A DNA stretch of 64,000 bases, taken from the NCBI GenBank assembly GCA_965247395.1, contig OZ252012.1:124001-188000 (forward strand), in the 5' to 3' direction. Within the stretch, counting starts at the first letter, position 1. Every line of letters starts with the position of its first letter. Source of the stretch: CAYRJD01 sp965247395. GTDB lineage: Bacteria > Actinomycetota > Acidimicrobiia > Acidimicrobiales > Poriferisodalaceae. The position numbers and the translations under genes are program-made. The notes under the pieces were generated by a model. It saw only the letters and a program-made list of their open reading frames with translations. It did not search any database and was not told where the DNA came from. Shown here piece by piece: positions 16,615-24,791 of this stretch.

Positions 16615-16980
16615 CTAGCCCGTCTGCGCAGCCAAAAACTCTGCTACGCGCCCCTTGGGTCGGCCAATGATCGCACGATCGCCAGCAACCACTACCGGGC
16701 GCTGCATCAGTGCTTTGCGCTGCTCTAACAGATCCACCACCGCTTGCGGGTTGCCCACGTAGTTATCTTCGTTTAGGCCCAGCTTTTTGAATTGTGAGTC
16801 TTTGCGAACCAGATCTTCCACCGGGTCCTCCAAGATGGCGACAAGGTTTTCTAAGGCTGCACGATCAGGTGGGGTCTGCATGTACTGAACCACATTGACC
16901 TTTGTTCCCTGCTCCTCAGCGACCGCTAAGGCATTCACGGAAGAGTTTCAGTGCCGGTTGTGAAAGATGGTGACGTTCAT
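16615..16980 (-). CDS. ArsC/Spx-family reductase with selenocysteine at the active site
   Basis: Thioredoxin-fold protein of the arsenate reductase family, 121 residues if TGA 16948-16950 is read as Sec. Ordinary calling starts only at ATG 16938 and loses the catalytic N-terminus. With readthrough, the frame starts at ATG 16980 and begins MNVTIFHNRHUNSSVNAL. This aligns with the family's FHNPRCSKSRNAL, with Sec11 in place of the catalytic Cys. Further family features are VVQYMQTPP, FKKLGL, and the C-terminal MQRPVVVAGDRAIIGRP. The gene is followed by gcvT after 13 nt and is divergent from ilvD. Sec-containing ArsC-like proteins are known from metagenomes. Its substrate may be arsenate or another oxidant. 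No Shine-Dalgarno is obvious, so it may be leaderless. Confidence 0.88.
16912..16945 (-). promoter_or_regulatory. Candidate SECIS hairpin in the ArsC-like gene
   Basis: Starting 2 nt after the UGA, CUCUUC pairs with GAGGAG (six pairs, one G-U). Inside this, GCC pairs with GGU around a UUAGC loop whose centre is about 20 nt after the UGA. The position suits a bacterial SECIS, but the fold is weak and was judged by eye. Confidence 0.35.
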
Positions 16981-17054
16981 TGGGGGTGAGGCTAATCCAG
17001 CTTGTGAGTTAGGTAGCGGCCGTGCCCGCCAGCTAGCCAACGTAAGCTTGAGGC

Positions 17055-18890
17055 ATGGCTGAGTACCGCTCGCGCACATCAACTGGTGGACGCAACATGG
17101 CTGGCGCACGCGCTCTTTGGCGTGCTACCGGAATGACCGATGACGATTTTGGCAAGCCCATCATTGCGGTATCCAACTCTTTCACGCAGTTTGTGCCAGG
17201 CCATGTCCATCTAAAAGACATGGGTCAACTAGTGGCGCGCGAAATCGAAAAGGCAGGTGGCGTCGCCAAAGAGTTCAACACCATCGCGGTGGACGACGGT
17301 ATTGCAATGGGCCACGACGGAATGCTTTACAGCTTGCCATCACGCGACCTCATCGCCGATTCGGTGGAGTACATGGCAAATGCTCATTGTGCGGACGCTC
17401 TGGTGTGTATCAGCAACTGCGACAAGATCACGCCAGGCATGTTGATGGCGGCGATGCGTCTGAACATCCCGGCGGTGTTTGTGTCGGGTGGGCCGATGGA
17501 AGCAGGCAAAACCAAATTATCCGAGAACAAGGTTGACCTGATCAACGTGATGGTGATGGCAGCCGACGACTCGGTCAGCGACGATGATGTGGCAGAGATG
17601 GAAAGCGCAGGCTGCCCGACCTGTGGTTCATGCTCAGGCATGTTCACGGCCAACTCGATGAACTGCCTGACCGAAGCACTGGGTTTATCGCTGCCAGGTA
17701 ATGGCACGGTCTTGGCTACGCACTCAGACCGCCGTGAGCTGTTTTTGCGAGCCGGGCGCCTGGTGGTTGATTTGTGCCGAAGGTATTACCTCGAAGATGA
17801 CGATTCGGTGTTGCCACGAAAAGTCGCCTGCTTCGAGGCGTTCGAAAATGCGATGTCGTTAGACATCGCAATGGGTGGCTCCACTAACACGATCTTGCAT
17901 CTGCTAGCGGCCGCTCAAGAGGCCAACATCAACTTCACGATGGCCGATATCGATCGTCTCTCGCGTAAGGTGCCAAACATCTGCAAGGTTGCGCCAGCAT
18001 CGGAGTTTTTCCATGTGGAAGACGTGCATCGCGCAGGTGGCGTGATGGCGATCTTGGGGGAACTTAACCGCGCCGGATTGCTTAACAACCAGGTCTCGAC
18101 GATTCACGAGCCGACGCTGTTTGACGCCCTAGAGCGCTGGGACGTAGCCACCAACGACACCGCAGATCTGCACGAGTTTTTCCGGGCGGGTCCGGCCGGT
18201 ATTCCCACCCAGGAAGCGTTTAGCCAGTCCGAGCGGTATAAGTCGCTTGATCTGGATCGTGTCAGTGGCTGCATACGTTCCGTTGATAACGCCTACAGCT
18301 TGGACGGCGGCTTAGCGGTGCTGTACGGAAACATTGCCGAAGACGGGTGCGTGGTCAAAACCGCAGGAGTAGAGGAGAACATCCTGCGATTTAGCGGTCG
18401 TGCGTTTGTGGTCGAGAGCCAGGACGAAGCCGTAGAGCGCATTCTTAACGACGAGGTGTCGGCCGGTGACGTGGTGGTGGTGCGCTATGAGGGGCCACGC
18501 GGTGGACCGGGCATGCAAGAGATGCTGTATCCGACTACGCATTTAAAGTCACGTGGTCTAGGTAAGACCTGTGCCTTGGTTACGGATGGACGTTTCTCAG
18601 GCGGCACCTCCGGATTATCGATCGGGCATGTGTCGCCAGAAGCAGCCGCAGGGGGAATGATCGGTTTGGTGCGTGATGGCGACCAAATAGAGATTGACAT
18701 TCCCAATCGGTCGATTCATTTAGACGTTGCTGAGGACGAGTTGATGAAACGCCGGGCTCAGCAAGACAAGGACGGCTGGCAGCCCGCCAAAGAGCGGCCG
18801 CGGCAAGTGTCGGTGGCGCTGCAGGCGTATGCCGCAATGGCTACCAGCGCCGACAAGGGAGCGGTACGCGACCTAAGCCTGCTGGGCTAG
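17055..18890 (+). CDS. ilvD: Dihydroxy-acid dehydratase
   Basis: Third common enzyme of valine, leucine and isoleucine synthesis. It dehydrates 2,3-dihydroxy-3-methyl-acids to 2-keto acids with an Fe-S cluster. The 611-residue protein has the three cluster-cysteine regions: SNCDKITPGML, the GCPTCGSCSGMFTANSMN block, and the substrate-binding GRFSGGTSGLSIGHVSPEA. The start MAEYRSRTSTGGRNMAGARAL is typical. A GAGG sits 4-7 nt before ATG 17055. The 74-bp gap to the divergent ArsC-like gene must hold both promoters. No other ilv genes are nearby. Confidence 0.97.
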   Translation: MAEYRSRTSTGGRNMAGARALWRATGMTDDDFGKPIIAVSNSFTQFVPGHVHLKDMGQLVAREIEKAGGVAKEFNTIAVDDGIAMGHDGMLYSLPSRDLIADSVEYMANAHCADALVCISNCDKITPGMLMAAMRLNIPAVFVSGGPMEAGKTKLSENKVDLINVMVMAADDSVSDDDVAEMESAGCPTCGSCSGMFTANSMNCLTEALGLSLPGNGTVLATHSDRRELFLRAGRLVVDLCRRYYLEDDDSVLPRKVACFEAFENAMSLDIAMGGSTNTILHLLAAAQEANINFTMADIDRLSRKVPNICKVAPASEFFHVEDVHRAGGVMAILGELNRAGLLNNQVSTIHEPTLFDALERWDVATNDTADLHEFFRAGPAGIPTQEAFSQSERYKSLDLDRVSGCIRSVDNAYSLDGGLAVLYGNIAEDGCVVKTAGVEENILRFSGRAFVVESQDEAVERILNDEVSAGDVVVVRYEGPRGGPGMQEMLYPTTHLKSRGLGKTCALVTDGRFSGGTSGLSIGHVSPEAAAGGMIGLVRDGDQIEIDIPNRSIHLDVAEDELMKRRAQQDKDGWQPAKERPRQVSVALQAYAAMATSADKGAVRDLSLLG

Positions 18891-18902
18891 AGGCTTGTTT
18901 GG

Positions 18903-19766
18903 CTAGACATGACTGGTGGCTAGCTGATCCGTGGGCAAAGGGTTGCCCGACAGCAGCGCCGCACTGCGAGCTAGTACCTGACTAGGACGGTGCGCTCGTA
19001 CATATTCGGGCTGAGTAGCCAGCGCAATATCCATTATCTCCAACCGATCCGGTGTCTGTTTCCATGCAACCGGCACGTACAGCGGCAGGTTGAACTGTTG
19101 AAAGCGATCTAAACCCTCATAGATGGCTTTTTGATACGCAGACCGGCTCGGCCAATCCCAGTCGGCTGGCCCGAAGCCAATACCGAGGTCAAGTAACAGA
19201 CGGTCAACCACGCCGAATGGCTGCAGCCGCTGCAACTGGTTATCAAACCAATCAAGCATCAGCTCCACCGGATCGTTTTGCGCACGGCCGTCAAGATGGC
19301 CGTTATTGCTGTCATCTGTACTGCCATCTGCACTATCACCTGTGCTGTCACCGACGGGTTTGCGCATGTTGCGAAAATCACTCCCAAGCATGAACGGCAG
19401 CACAACCGGCACATCAAAGTCAGCGGCTACTCGCAACATTTCATCGCTTTGAAGCGCATCGCCAGCATTTAGCACTGCGGCACCCTGCTTTAGCGCTCGC
19501 CTGGCTATCTCGGCGTGGCGAGTGTCGATAGAAACATCAACTCCCAGCGATAGCAAGCCGCTGAGTGGTTCAGTCAGCCGTTCCCATTCAGTCTCTGGTG
19601 ACACCGAGCTAGCGGTACCGCTAGAGCCCTCAGCCCCAATATCTAAGTAGCTCGCACCGGCATCCAGCAACGCCTTGCCACGCGCCCGCGCCGACTCTGC
19701 GTCGTGAACGATCGAAAACTCGGCCAAAGTGTCGGGTGAAGCGTTCACCACGCCAAAAATTTTCAT
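18903..19766 (-). CDS. Divergent dihydropteroate synthase-like (pterin-binding) protein
   Basis: TIM-barrel protein of the DHPS/pterin-binding family, 287 residues. Recognisable but altered signatures are FGVVNASPDT (canonical GILNVTPDSF), YLDIGAEGSSGTA (canonical DIGGESTRPGA), SIDTRHAEIARRAL and VLNAGDAL (canonical INDVSG). The C-terminal RxHD-like motif reads YVRAHRPSQV. Whether it makes folate is doubtful. It could be a second, non-folate pterin or corrinoid-type member. A 12-nt repeat-coded Ser/Asp/Thr insert interrupts residues ~140-158. It is convergent with ilvD (12 nt apart). Confidence 0.7.
   Translation of the reverse strand: MKIFGVVNASPDTLAEFSIVHDAESARARGKALLDAGASYLDIGAEGSSGTASSVSPETEWERLTEPLSGLLSLGVDVSIDTRHAEIARRALKQGAAVLNAGDALQSDEMLRVAADFDVPVVLPFMLGSDFRNMRKPVGDSTGDSADGSTDDSNNGHLDGRAQNDPVELMLDWFDNQLQRLQPFGVVDRLLLDLGIGFGPADWDWPSRSAYQKAIYEGLDRFQQFNLPLYVPVAWKQTPDRLEIMDIALATQPEYVRAHRPSQVLARSAALLSGNPLPTDQLATSHV
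19309..19356 (-). repeat. 12-nt tandem repeat in DHPS-like gene
   Basis: Four degenerate 12-nt units (CTGTCATCTGTA, CTGCCATCTGCA, CTATCACCTGTG, CTGTCACCGACG) that code for the GDSTGDSADGST insert. Confidence 0.85.
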
Positions 19767-19832
19767 GGTGGCGGCTTTAGTAGAGGTGCGGCGCTATTTG
19801 CTAGGCGCCGTGAGACCTTTCCTTACCTCCTC

Positions 19833-22115
19833 TTAGCCCGGAATTGCCTCTAGCTGCACGCGCACGTGTTTGTGGTGTGGTGTTAGTGACAGCCAGTCAA
19901 CGTCAGCCAGATCGGTCAACTCGTTTACCGAAACTCCGCTGATCATGTGTTCACCGGTCTCATCGGGGTACTCCGTACCAAACCCGTGCGGCAGAGTTAC
20001 ATGTCCCGGCAAAACCGTATCGGTTATATCCACACCCGTTTCGGCTTCACCGCGCTTGGATGTGATGCGAACGCGGCCCTCTTCGCCCATGCCCAGCGAC
20101 TGAGCGTCAAGCGGGTTAATACGCAGGGCACCATCGCGGTCTTTCTTGCGCCAATCCGGGTCACGCATGATGGTGTTGGCATTAGAGGAACGTCTTTCGC
20201 CTGCAGACAACACATACGGAAAACGGTCGTTTGGTTTTTGTGGCTCTTGCGTGTTCAGTGAGCGGAACTCGCCGACCAGTTCCTCAATGTGCAGATGAAT
20301 TTTGCCGTCAAGGTGCGCTATGCGATCCCATGTGTCGCTGTATTCGCTGACGGTTACCGGGATGCCAGACGGAGCTTCAATCAAAGCGTCAAACAAGTTG
20401 TTAGCTAGCTCTAGCCCTTCGCCCTCGATACCGGCCGCTCGTATCTCTTCAGGGAACCGCATGGAAGCATTCATGGCAGCTCCGAATACAACTGCGGCAG
20501 GAGCCATGTCCCCTAAAGATTCCTTGAGGCTGTTGTAGAGCACCACGGGCAGCTTGGCGCCAATGTCAGGGTTGTCGGCAGAGATCGCAGACAGAGCATT
20601 CACAAACTCTTCGCGGCCTTGCTGCGCGGCCTCTTGCAGGGCATCTGTGCCTTCGGGCAAGCCACCCATGGCCTCAAGGAGGAGCCGATGTATCTCAGCT
20701 TCAGGCAACGAATCACCAAGTGGCTCCAAGATTGGCTGACGGACGTGGAAGTAATTGGTGGGCATTTCGCCGCTGAAAAATGTGGCTTCGGGCTTCTCAT
20801 ATTGCGAACAGGCTGGCAACACGTAGTGGGCTTGGCGGGCGGTTTCGGTCATCGCCACGTCAACCACCACCAAACACTCCAGCTTCGAAAACGCTTCGCG
20901 GAATCGCTTGGAATCGGGGAGAGTGTGAATTGGGTTGGCCGATTCCACAAACACCGCTCTGAAACGATTGGGATGATCGGTGTCGATGCTGTCAGGAATA
21001 GCGGCGCAAGCCATCAAACCGGCGAGTATCGGCGCGCCTAGTACCGGATCAACCTCGCCCTCACCGCTGTGTCCGCACAGTGGTGCAAGCCGGATGGGCA
21101 GGTTCATGGCTCCTTCACGGGCGAAGTTTCCAGTAACCAGGTAAAGCAACCGCTGCAGCCAGCTGTTCAGCGTGGAGTAGGGAGCCATCTCGATACCGAG
21201 ATCTTCCTCTGTTGACAACGATCTGGCGTTGGCCATCGTGTGGGCCGCGGCTCGCAGATCGCTCTCATCTACCCCGCACTTGCGAGCGTTTTCGGCTATG
21301 TCAACCTGAGTGATGAGTGATTTCAGCTCGTCCCAGTCGACACATTGCTCGGTTAGGAATCGCTCGTCGACTAGGCCGTCTTCAACGATGATCGCCAGCA
21401 GCGCGGCCAAAGCCCATGCGTCGGTCCCTGGAAAGACACGCAGGTGATGATCGGCGATCGCCGCGGTTTCGGTTACGCGCGGGTCCATTACGACCAGCTT
21501 TCGGCTGTCATCGTTTTTGATGCGGTTTAGCACATTGCGCGATTCGGGGAATCCGTGGCTTTGCCAAGGGTTTTTGCCGATAAACACCGCACAATCGGTA
21601 TGTTCAAAATCGCCGACCGGGCCGCGATCTTGACGACCAAACAGCTTGCCTTGCACCCAGAACATGCCTGTCTTTTCCTGCGCCAGGGCGTTGCTGCGAT
21701 ATTTGATGCCCAATGTCTTGATGAGGCTGCGGGAGTATGCCCCCGGAAAATGGTTGCCCTGTCCACCGCCGCCGTAGTAGAGGATCTTGTCGCCGCCTAC
21801 CGAATCGCGAATACCTGTCAGCTTTTCAGCGATCTCACGCACCGCGGTGTCCCAGCTGATTTGCTCAAAGGAGCCGTCTGCAAGCCGTTTCAGCGGTGTG
21901 GTTAGGCGGTCGCGAGTGTTTTGGTAATGGTTGATTCGTAGGGCTTTTTCGCAGGTGTAGCCCTTTGTCATAGGGTGTGCCTTGTCGCCTCGCACACGCG
22001 TGATCTGTCGGCCGTCTAGGCGAACTTCAATGCCGCAGTTGTTAGAGCACAAGATGCAGGCCGTTTTGTGCCACTCGGTTTTTGCGGTGTCTGTTGCGGT
22101 GCTCTGATCGTTCAT
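19833..22115 (-). CDS. Molybdopterin-dependent oxidoreductase (formate dehydrogenase/nitrate reductase-like)
   Basis: DMSO-reductase superfamily catalytic protein, 760 residues. An N-terminal [4Fe-4S] site is formed by Cys20, Cys23, Cys27 and Cys55 (ACILCSNNC and GYTCEKAL). Middle-domain motifs are YYGGGGQGNHFPGAYSRSL, VFIGKNPWQSHG and VVMDPRVTETA. The C-terminal molybdopterin dinucleotide-binding domain has VLSAGERRSSNANTIMRDP and VTLPHGFG. There is no twin-arginine signal, so it is cytoplasmic. The usual Cys/Sec/Ser ligand to Mo near residue ~145 is not obvious (LAQEKTGMFW). Actinobacteria have many such orphan oxidoreductases of unknown substrate. It is divergent from the 3Fe-4S ferredoxin gene, a possible electron partner. 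Confidence 0.88.
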   Translation of the reverse strand: MNDQSTATDTAKTEWHKTACILCSNNCGIEVRLDGRQITRVRGDKAHPMTKGYTCEKALRINHYQNTRDRLTTPLKRLADGSFEQISWDTAVREIAEKLTGIRDSVGGDKILYYGGGGQGNHFPGAYSRSLIKTLGIKYRSNALAQEKTGMFWVQGKLFGRQDRGPVGDFEHTDCAVFIGKNPWQSHGFPESRNVLNRIKNDDSRKLVVMDPRVTETAAIADHHLRVFPGTDAWALAALLAIIVEDGLVDERFLTEQCVDWDELKSLITQVDIAENARKCGVDESDLRAAAHTMANARSLSTEEDLGIEMAPYSTLNSWLQRLLYLVTGNFAREGAMNLPIRLAPLCGHSGEGEVDPVLGAPILAGLMACAAIPDSIDTDHPNRFRAVFVESANPIHTLPDSKRFREAFSKLECLVVVDVAMTETARQAHYVLPACSQYEKPEATFFSGEMPTNYFHVRQPILEPLGDSLPEAEIHRLLLEAMGGLPEGTDALQEAAQQGREEFVNALSAISADNPDIGAKLPVVLYNSLKESLGDMAPAAVVFGAAMNASMRFPEEIRAAGIEGEGLELANNLFDALIEAPSGIPVTVSEYSDTWDRIAHLDGKIHLHIEELVGEFRSLNTQEPQKPNDRFPYVLSAGERRSSNANTIMRDPDWRKKDRDGALRINPLDAQSLGMGEEGRVRITSKRGEAETGVDITDTVLPGHVTLPHGFGTEYPDETGEHMISGVSVNELTDLADVDWLSLTPHHKHVRVQLEAIPG

Positions 22116-22242
22116 GATCCAGCCTTCCTATCTGGTTTAGCTGCTTGGACCATTGTGCTAGCCCACCGTGCTAATCCACTAATCCACCGGGTTTTCCAGT
22201 TGGAATTTAGCTAAGAATCTCTGCACTGCTAGTTTTAACTCA

Positions 22243-22440
22243 GTGAAGATCATCGTTGACACAGAAAAATGCCAGGGGCATAACCGCTGTTATGCGCTTG
22301 CGCCGGACCTGGTCGAGATAGACGAATACGGATATGCGACGGCGATTGGTGACGGTGAAGTGTTGCCGGAGTTAGAAGAACAGGCTCGTCTGGCCGAGGC
22401 CAACTGCCCTGAGTTTGCTATCACGCTTGAGGGAGCTTAA
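22243..22440 (+). CDS. 3Fe-4S ferredoxin of the P450-partner type
   Basis: Small electron carrier of 65 residues (GTG start). The cluster ligands are Cys10 and Cys16 in EKCQGHNRCYALAP, and Cys55 in ANCPEF. This spacing (C-x5-C...C-P) is typical of single-cluster ferredoxins that reduce bacterial P450s. It ends 2 nt before the ABC ATPase gene and is divergent from the molybdopterin oxidoreductase, so its partner is ambiguous: that enzyme, or the P450-kinase 13 kb away. Confidence 0.88.
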   Translation: MKIIVDTEKCQGHNRCYALAPDLVEIDEYGYATAIGDGEVLPELEEQARLAEANCPEFAITLEGA

Positions 22441-22442
22441 GC

Positions 22443-23642
22443 ATGGCCACTGTTTCACTCGAAAGCCTCACGAAGGTGTATGACAACGGCTTTTTAGCGG
22501 TTGATGCCCTTGACATAGACATAACAGACGGCGAGTTTTTGGTGCTGGTAGGCCCGTCCGGCTGCGGGAAGTCCACCGCCTTGCGCATGGTGGCGGGATT
22601 GGAAAAGATCAGCTCCGGGAAGCTGATGATTGCCGATGAGGTCATGAACGATGTAGAACCACGCGATCGAAACGTGGCCATGGTGTTTCAGAACTACGCC
22701 CTTTATCCCCACCTGGATGTGGCTCGCAATATCAGCTTCCCGCTTCGCCTGGCCGGTTTGTCCAAGTCAGAAATTGACGCCAAGGTGAACGAAGCGGTGC
22801 GAATCTTGGAGCTGGAGCCTCTGCTAGGCAACAAGCCCGCCCAACTTTCGGGCGGACAGCGTCAGCGCGTTGCGATGGGTCGAGCAATAGTGCGAGACCC
22901 GGCAGTGTTTTTAATGGACGAACCACTTTCAAACCTTGACGCCAAGCTGCGAGTGCAGATGCGAGCGGAGATCACTCGTCTGCAGCACAAGCTGGGTGCG
23001 ACCACGATTTATGTAACGCACGACCAGGTTGAAGCGATGACCATGGGCGATCGGGTAGCGGTGCTGAAAGACGGAGTGTTGCAGCAGATAGACGAGCCGT
23101 CAGCTCTTTATCGATCACCGGACAATTTGTTTGTGGCCGGGTTTATCGGAGCGCCAGCGATGAACCTGCGCACGGCCACGCTGCGTTCAGCGTCGTCTAC
23201 CACGACGCCGTCCACCATGTCTTCCACCAATGACACATGGTCGTTGGAGTTAGCGGATAATTCCCTGCCGTTGGTAGACAAGGTGATGACTGATCGACCC
23301 GCTCTGGCTGGTTACGACAAGCGTGAGGTGGTGGTAGGTATTAGGCCTGAATCAATGGAAGATGCTGCTCTGACTGGCGAATCAGATCATCCTCGCCTAA
23401 GGGTTGAGGCGGACTTGACAGAAGCCTTGGGCTCGGATCTGTTAGTGCACTTCCCGTTTGCAGCCCCAGTTGTTGATTCCGGCGACCCTGATGTTCTCAA
23501 AGATCTAGACGACACACCGTTGATGATCGCTCGCGTCGATCCGCGCTCGTCCATTAAGGCAGGCTCGCAGTTCGAGCTAGCCGTCGATACCGAGCAGTTC
23601 CACTTCTTCGACCCAGAAACTCAGCTAGCTATTAGGTCCTGA
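22443..23642 (+). CDS. Carbohydrate ABC transporter ATP-binding protein (MsmK/UgpC type)
   Basis: Energises import by the permeases encoded at 24.8-27.7 kb. 399 residues: Walker A GPSGCGKST, Q-loop VFQNYALYPH, signature LSGGQRQRVAMGRA, Walker B VFLMDEPLSNLDAK and H-loop YVTHD. A C-terminal TOBE/MalK-like regulatory domain follows (FIGAPAMNL, VGIRPESM). A Ser/Thr-rich insert (SSTTTPSTMSSTND) interrupts this domain. It lies on the opposite strand from the permeases and overlaps the Gfo/Idh gene tail to tail by 11 bp. Confidence 0.95.
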   Translation: MATVSLESLTKVYDNGFLAVDALDIDITDGEFLVLVGPSGCGKSTALRMVAGLEKISSGKLMIADEVMNDVEPRDRNVAMVFQNYALYPHLDVARNISFPLRLAGLSKSEIDAKVNEAVRILELEPLLGNKPAQLSGGQRQRVAMGRAIVRDPAVFLMDEPLSNLDAKLRVQMRAEITRLQHKLGATTIYVTHDQVEAMTMGDRVAVLKDGVLQQIDEPSALYRSPDNLFVAGFIGAPAMNLRTATLRSASSTTTPSTMSSTNDTWSLELADNSLPLVDKVMTDRPALAGYDKREVVVGIRPESMEDAALTGESDHPRLRVEADLTEALGSDLLVHFPFAAPVVDSGDPDVLKDLDDTPLMIARVDPRSSIKAGSQFELAVDTEQFHFFDPETQLAIRS

Positions 23643-24765
23643 GCACTTCGTGCATCTCGACGATGCGTTGCTCCGCGATAGACATCTGCGCCGCCACTCC
23701 TAGCGCAACCGACAAAAGCCCAGCCGCAGGACTGCTTTCGTTGCTTCCCTCCGGGCTGTCACCATCGGCCAACCCTCTCACCGCTGCGTTAAATCGCTGG
23801 TGTTCAACGTAAGAGGACCCGTGATGATGTCCCTGGTAACGGATCTCTGGGTTCTCAGCGAATGATTCCTCAACGTCACCGATCGAATGCTTCCCACGGA
23901 TTCCGGTGCGCACAACCGAATCGGGTATCAGTGCTTCCGCTTTGCCGAGATTGCCGACCACGCTGATTTCTTCTTGGTTCTTGGTTGCTTCGGCAAACAT
24001 GCATAGATCAAGCAGCGCTCTAGCGCCCGAATCAAACTCAACCACTACAAATGCGTTGTCAAGTATGTCCGGGGTGTGACCGTCGTAGAGCTCTTCTAGG
24101 TGGTTGACATCTTGTCCGCCGGAGGCCATCACCCGGGTTGGGTTGGCGTTGGTGATGAGACCCATCAGATCAAAAAAGTGGCAGCACTTCTCAACCATGG
24201 TTCCGCCAGTGTTGGCATTGAACCGGTTCCAGTCGTTGACCTTTGCTAGAAACGGGAAGCGGTGCTCACGGATAGAAACCATTTGAACCTCGCCAACCAC
24301 ACCCTCTGACACCTGCTCAATGAGCTGAGCTATGGCTGGCATGTAGCGGTATTCCAGCCCTACCCAGACCAAAGGTTGCGCACCTTGCGCACTGGTTTGT
24401 GCGTTGACTGCGTCGACTACTCGCTGGCAGTCGGCAACCGTGGTGCACAACGGCTTCTCAACTAAGACAGGCACGCTGGCAGCGATCACGTCTAACAAGA
24501 TGTCGATGTGGGTCATATTGGGAGAGGCGACAATGAGTGCGTCGCAGCCGCCGGATGCAAGAAGCTCGCGATGGTCCCCAAAGCAGTCCGGGCTGGCGCC
24601 AGGGTTTGCATCGGTCACAATCTTCGTAGCGGTAGCTAACGATCCTTCGTCTGGATCGCAAAGCGCTACCACCTCAGCAGCGTCAAGAGCCTGAATGTTA
24701 TTGATGTGCTCAACACCCATCATTCCGGTTCCGATCACGCCATAGCGCAGGGTGCGGGTCTTCAC
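23632..24765 (-). CDS. Gfo/Idh/MocA-family sugar dehydrogenase
   Basis: NAD(P)-dependent oxidoreductase of 377 residues (GTG start). N-terminal Rossmann motif YGVIGTGMMGVEH, ALCDPDEG, the conserved VEKPLCTT containing the family Lys, and a C-terminal alpha/beta domain with GGTMVEKCCHFFDL. It probably oxidises a sugar or inositol-like compound brought in by the adjacent ABC system. It is the last gene of the minus-strand transport run, 26 nt after the second permease. Confidence 0.92.
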   Translation of the reverse strand: MKTRTLRYGVIGTGMMGVEHINNIQALDAAEVVALCDPDEGSLATATKIVTDANPGASPDCFGDHRELLASGGCDALIVASPNMTHIDILLDVIAASVPVLVEKPLCTTVADCQRVVDAVNAQTSAQGAQPLVWVGLEYRYMPAIAQLIEQVSEGVVGEVQMVSIREHRFPFLAKVNDWNRFNANTGGTMVEKCCHFFDLMGLITNANPTRVMASGGQDVNHLEELYDGHTPDILDNAFVVVEFDSGARALLDLCMFAEATKNQEEISVVGNLGKAEALIPDSVVRTGIRGKHSIGDVEESFAENPEIRYQGHHHGSSYVEHQRFNAAVRGLADGDSPEGSNESSPAAGLLSVALGVAAQMSIAEQRIVEMHEVLRT

Positions 24766-24791
24766 GAAGTATCGCTCATTACTTCGTGATT

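Noticed and set aside
16615..16938. ArsC-like protein starting at ATG 16938
   Set aside because: It begins after the catalytic position. The upstream in-frame sequence restores the HNxxU motif and the first beta strand.
16602..17054. Glycine riboswitch upstream of gcvT
   Set aside because: Only 13 bp separate gcvT from the ArsC-like gene, and the 74-bp gap before that is too short for the tandem aptamer.
19833..22115. Selenocysteine in the molybdopterin oxidoreductase
   Set aside because: The frame is continuous with no internal TGA, and the expected Mo-ligand position shows neither Cys nor Sec.
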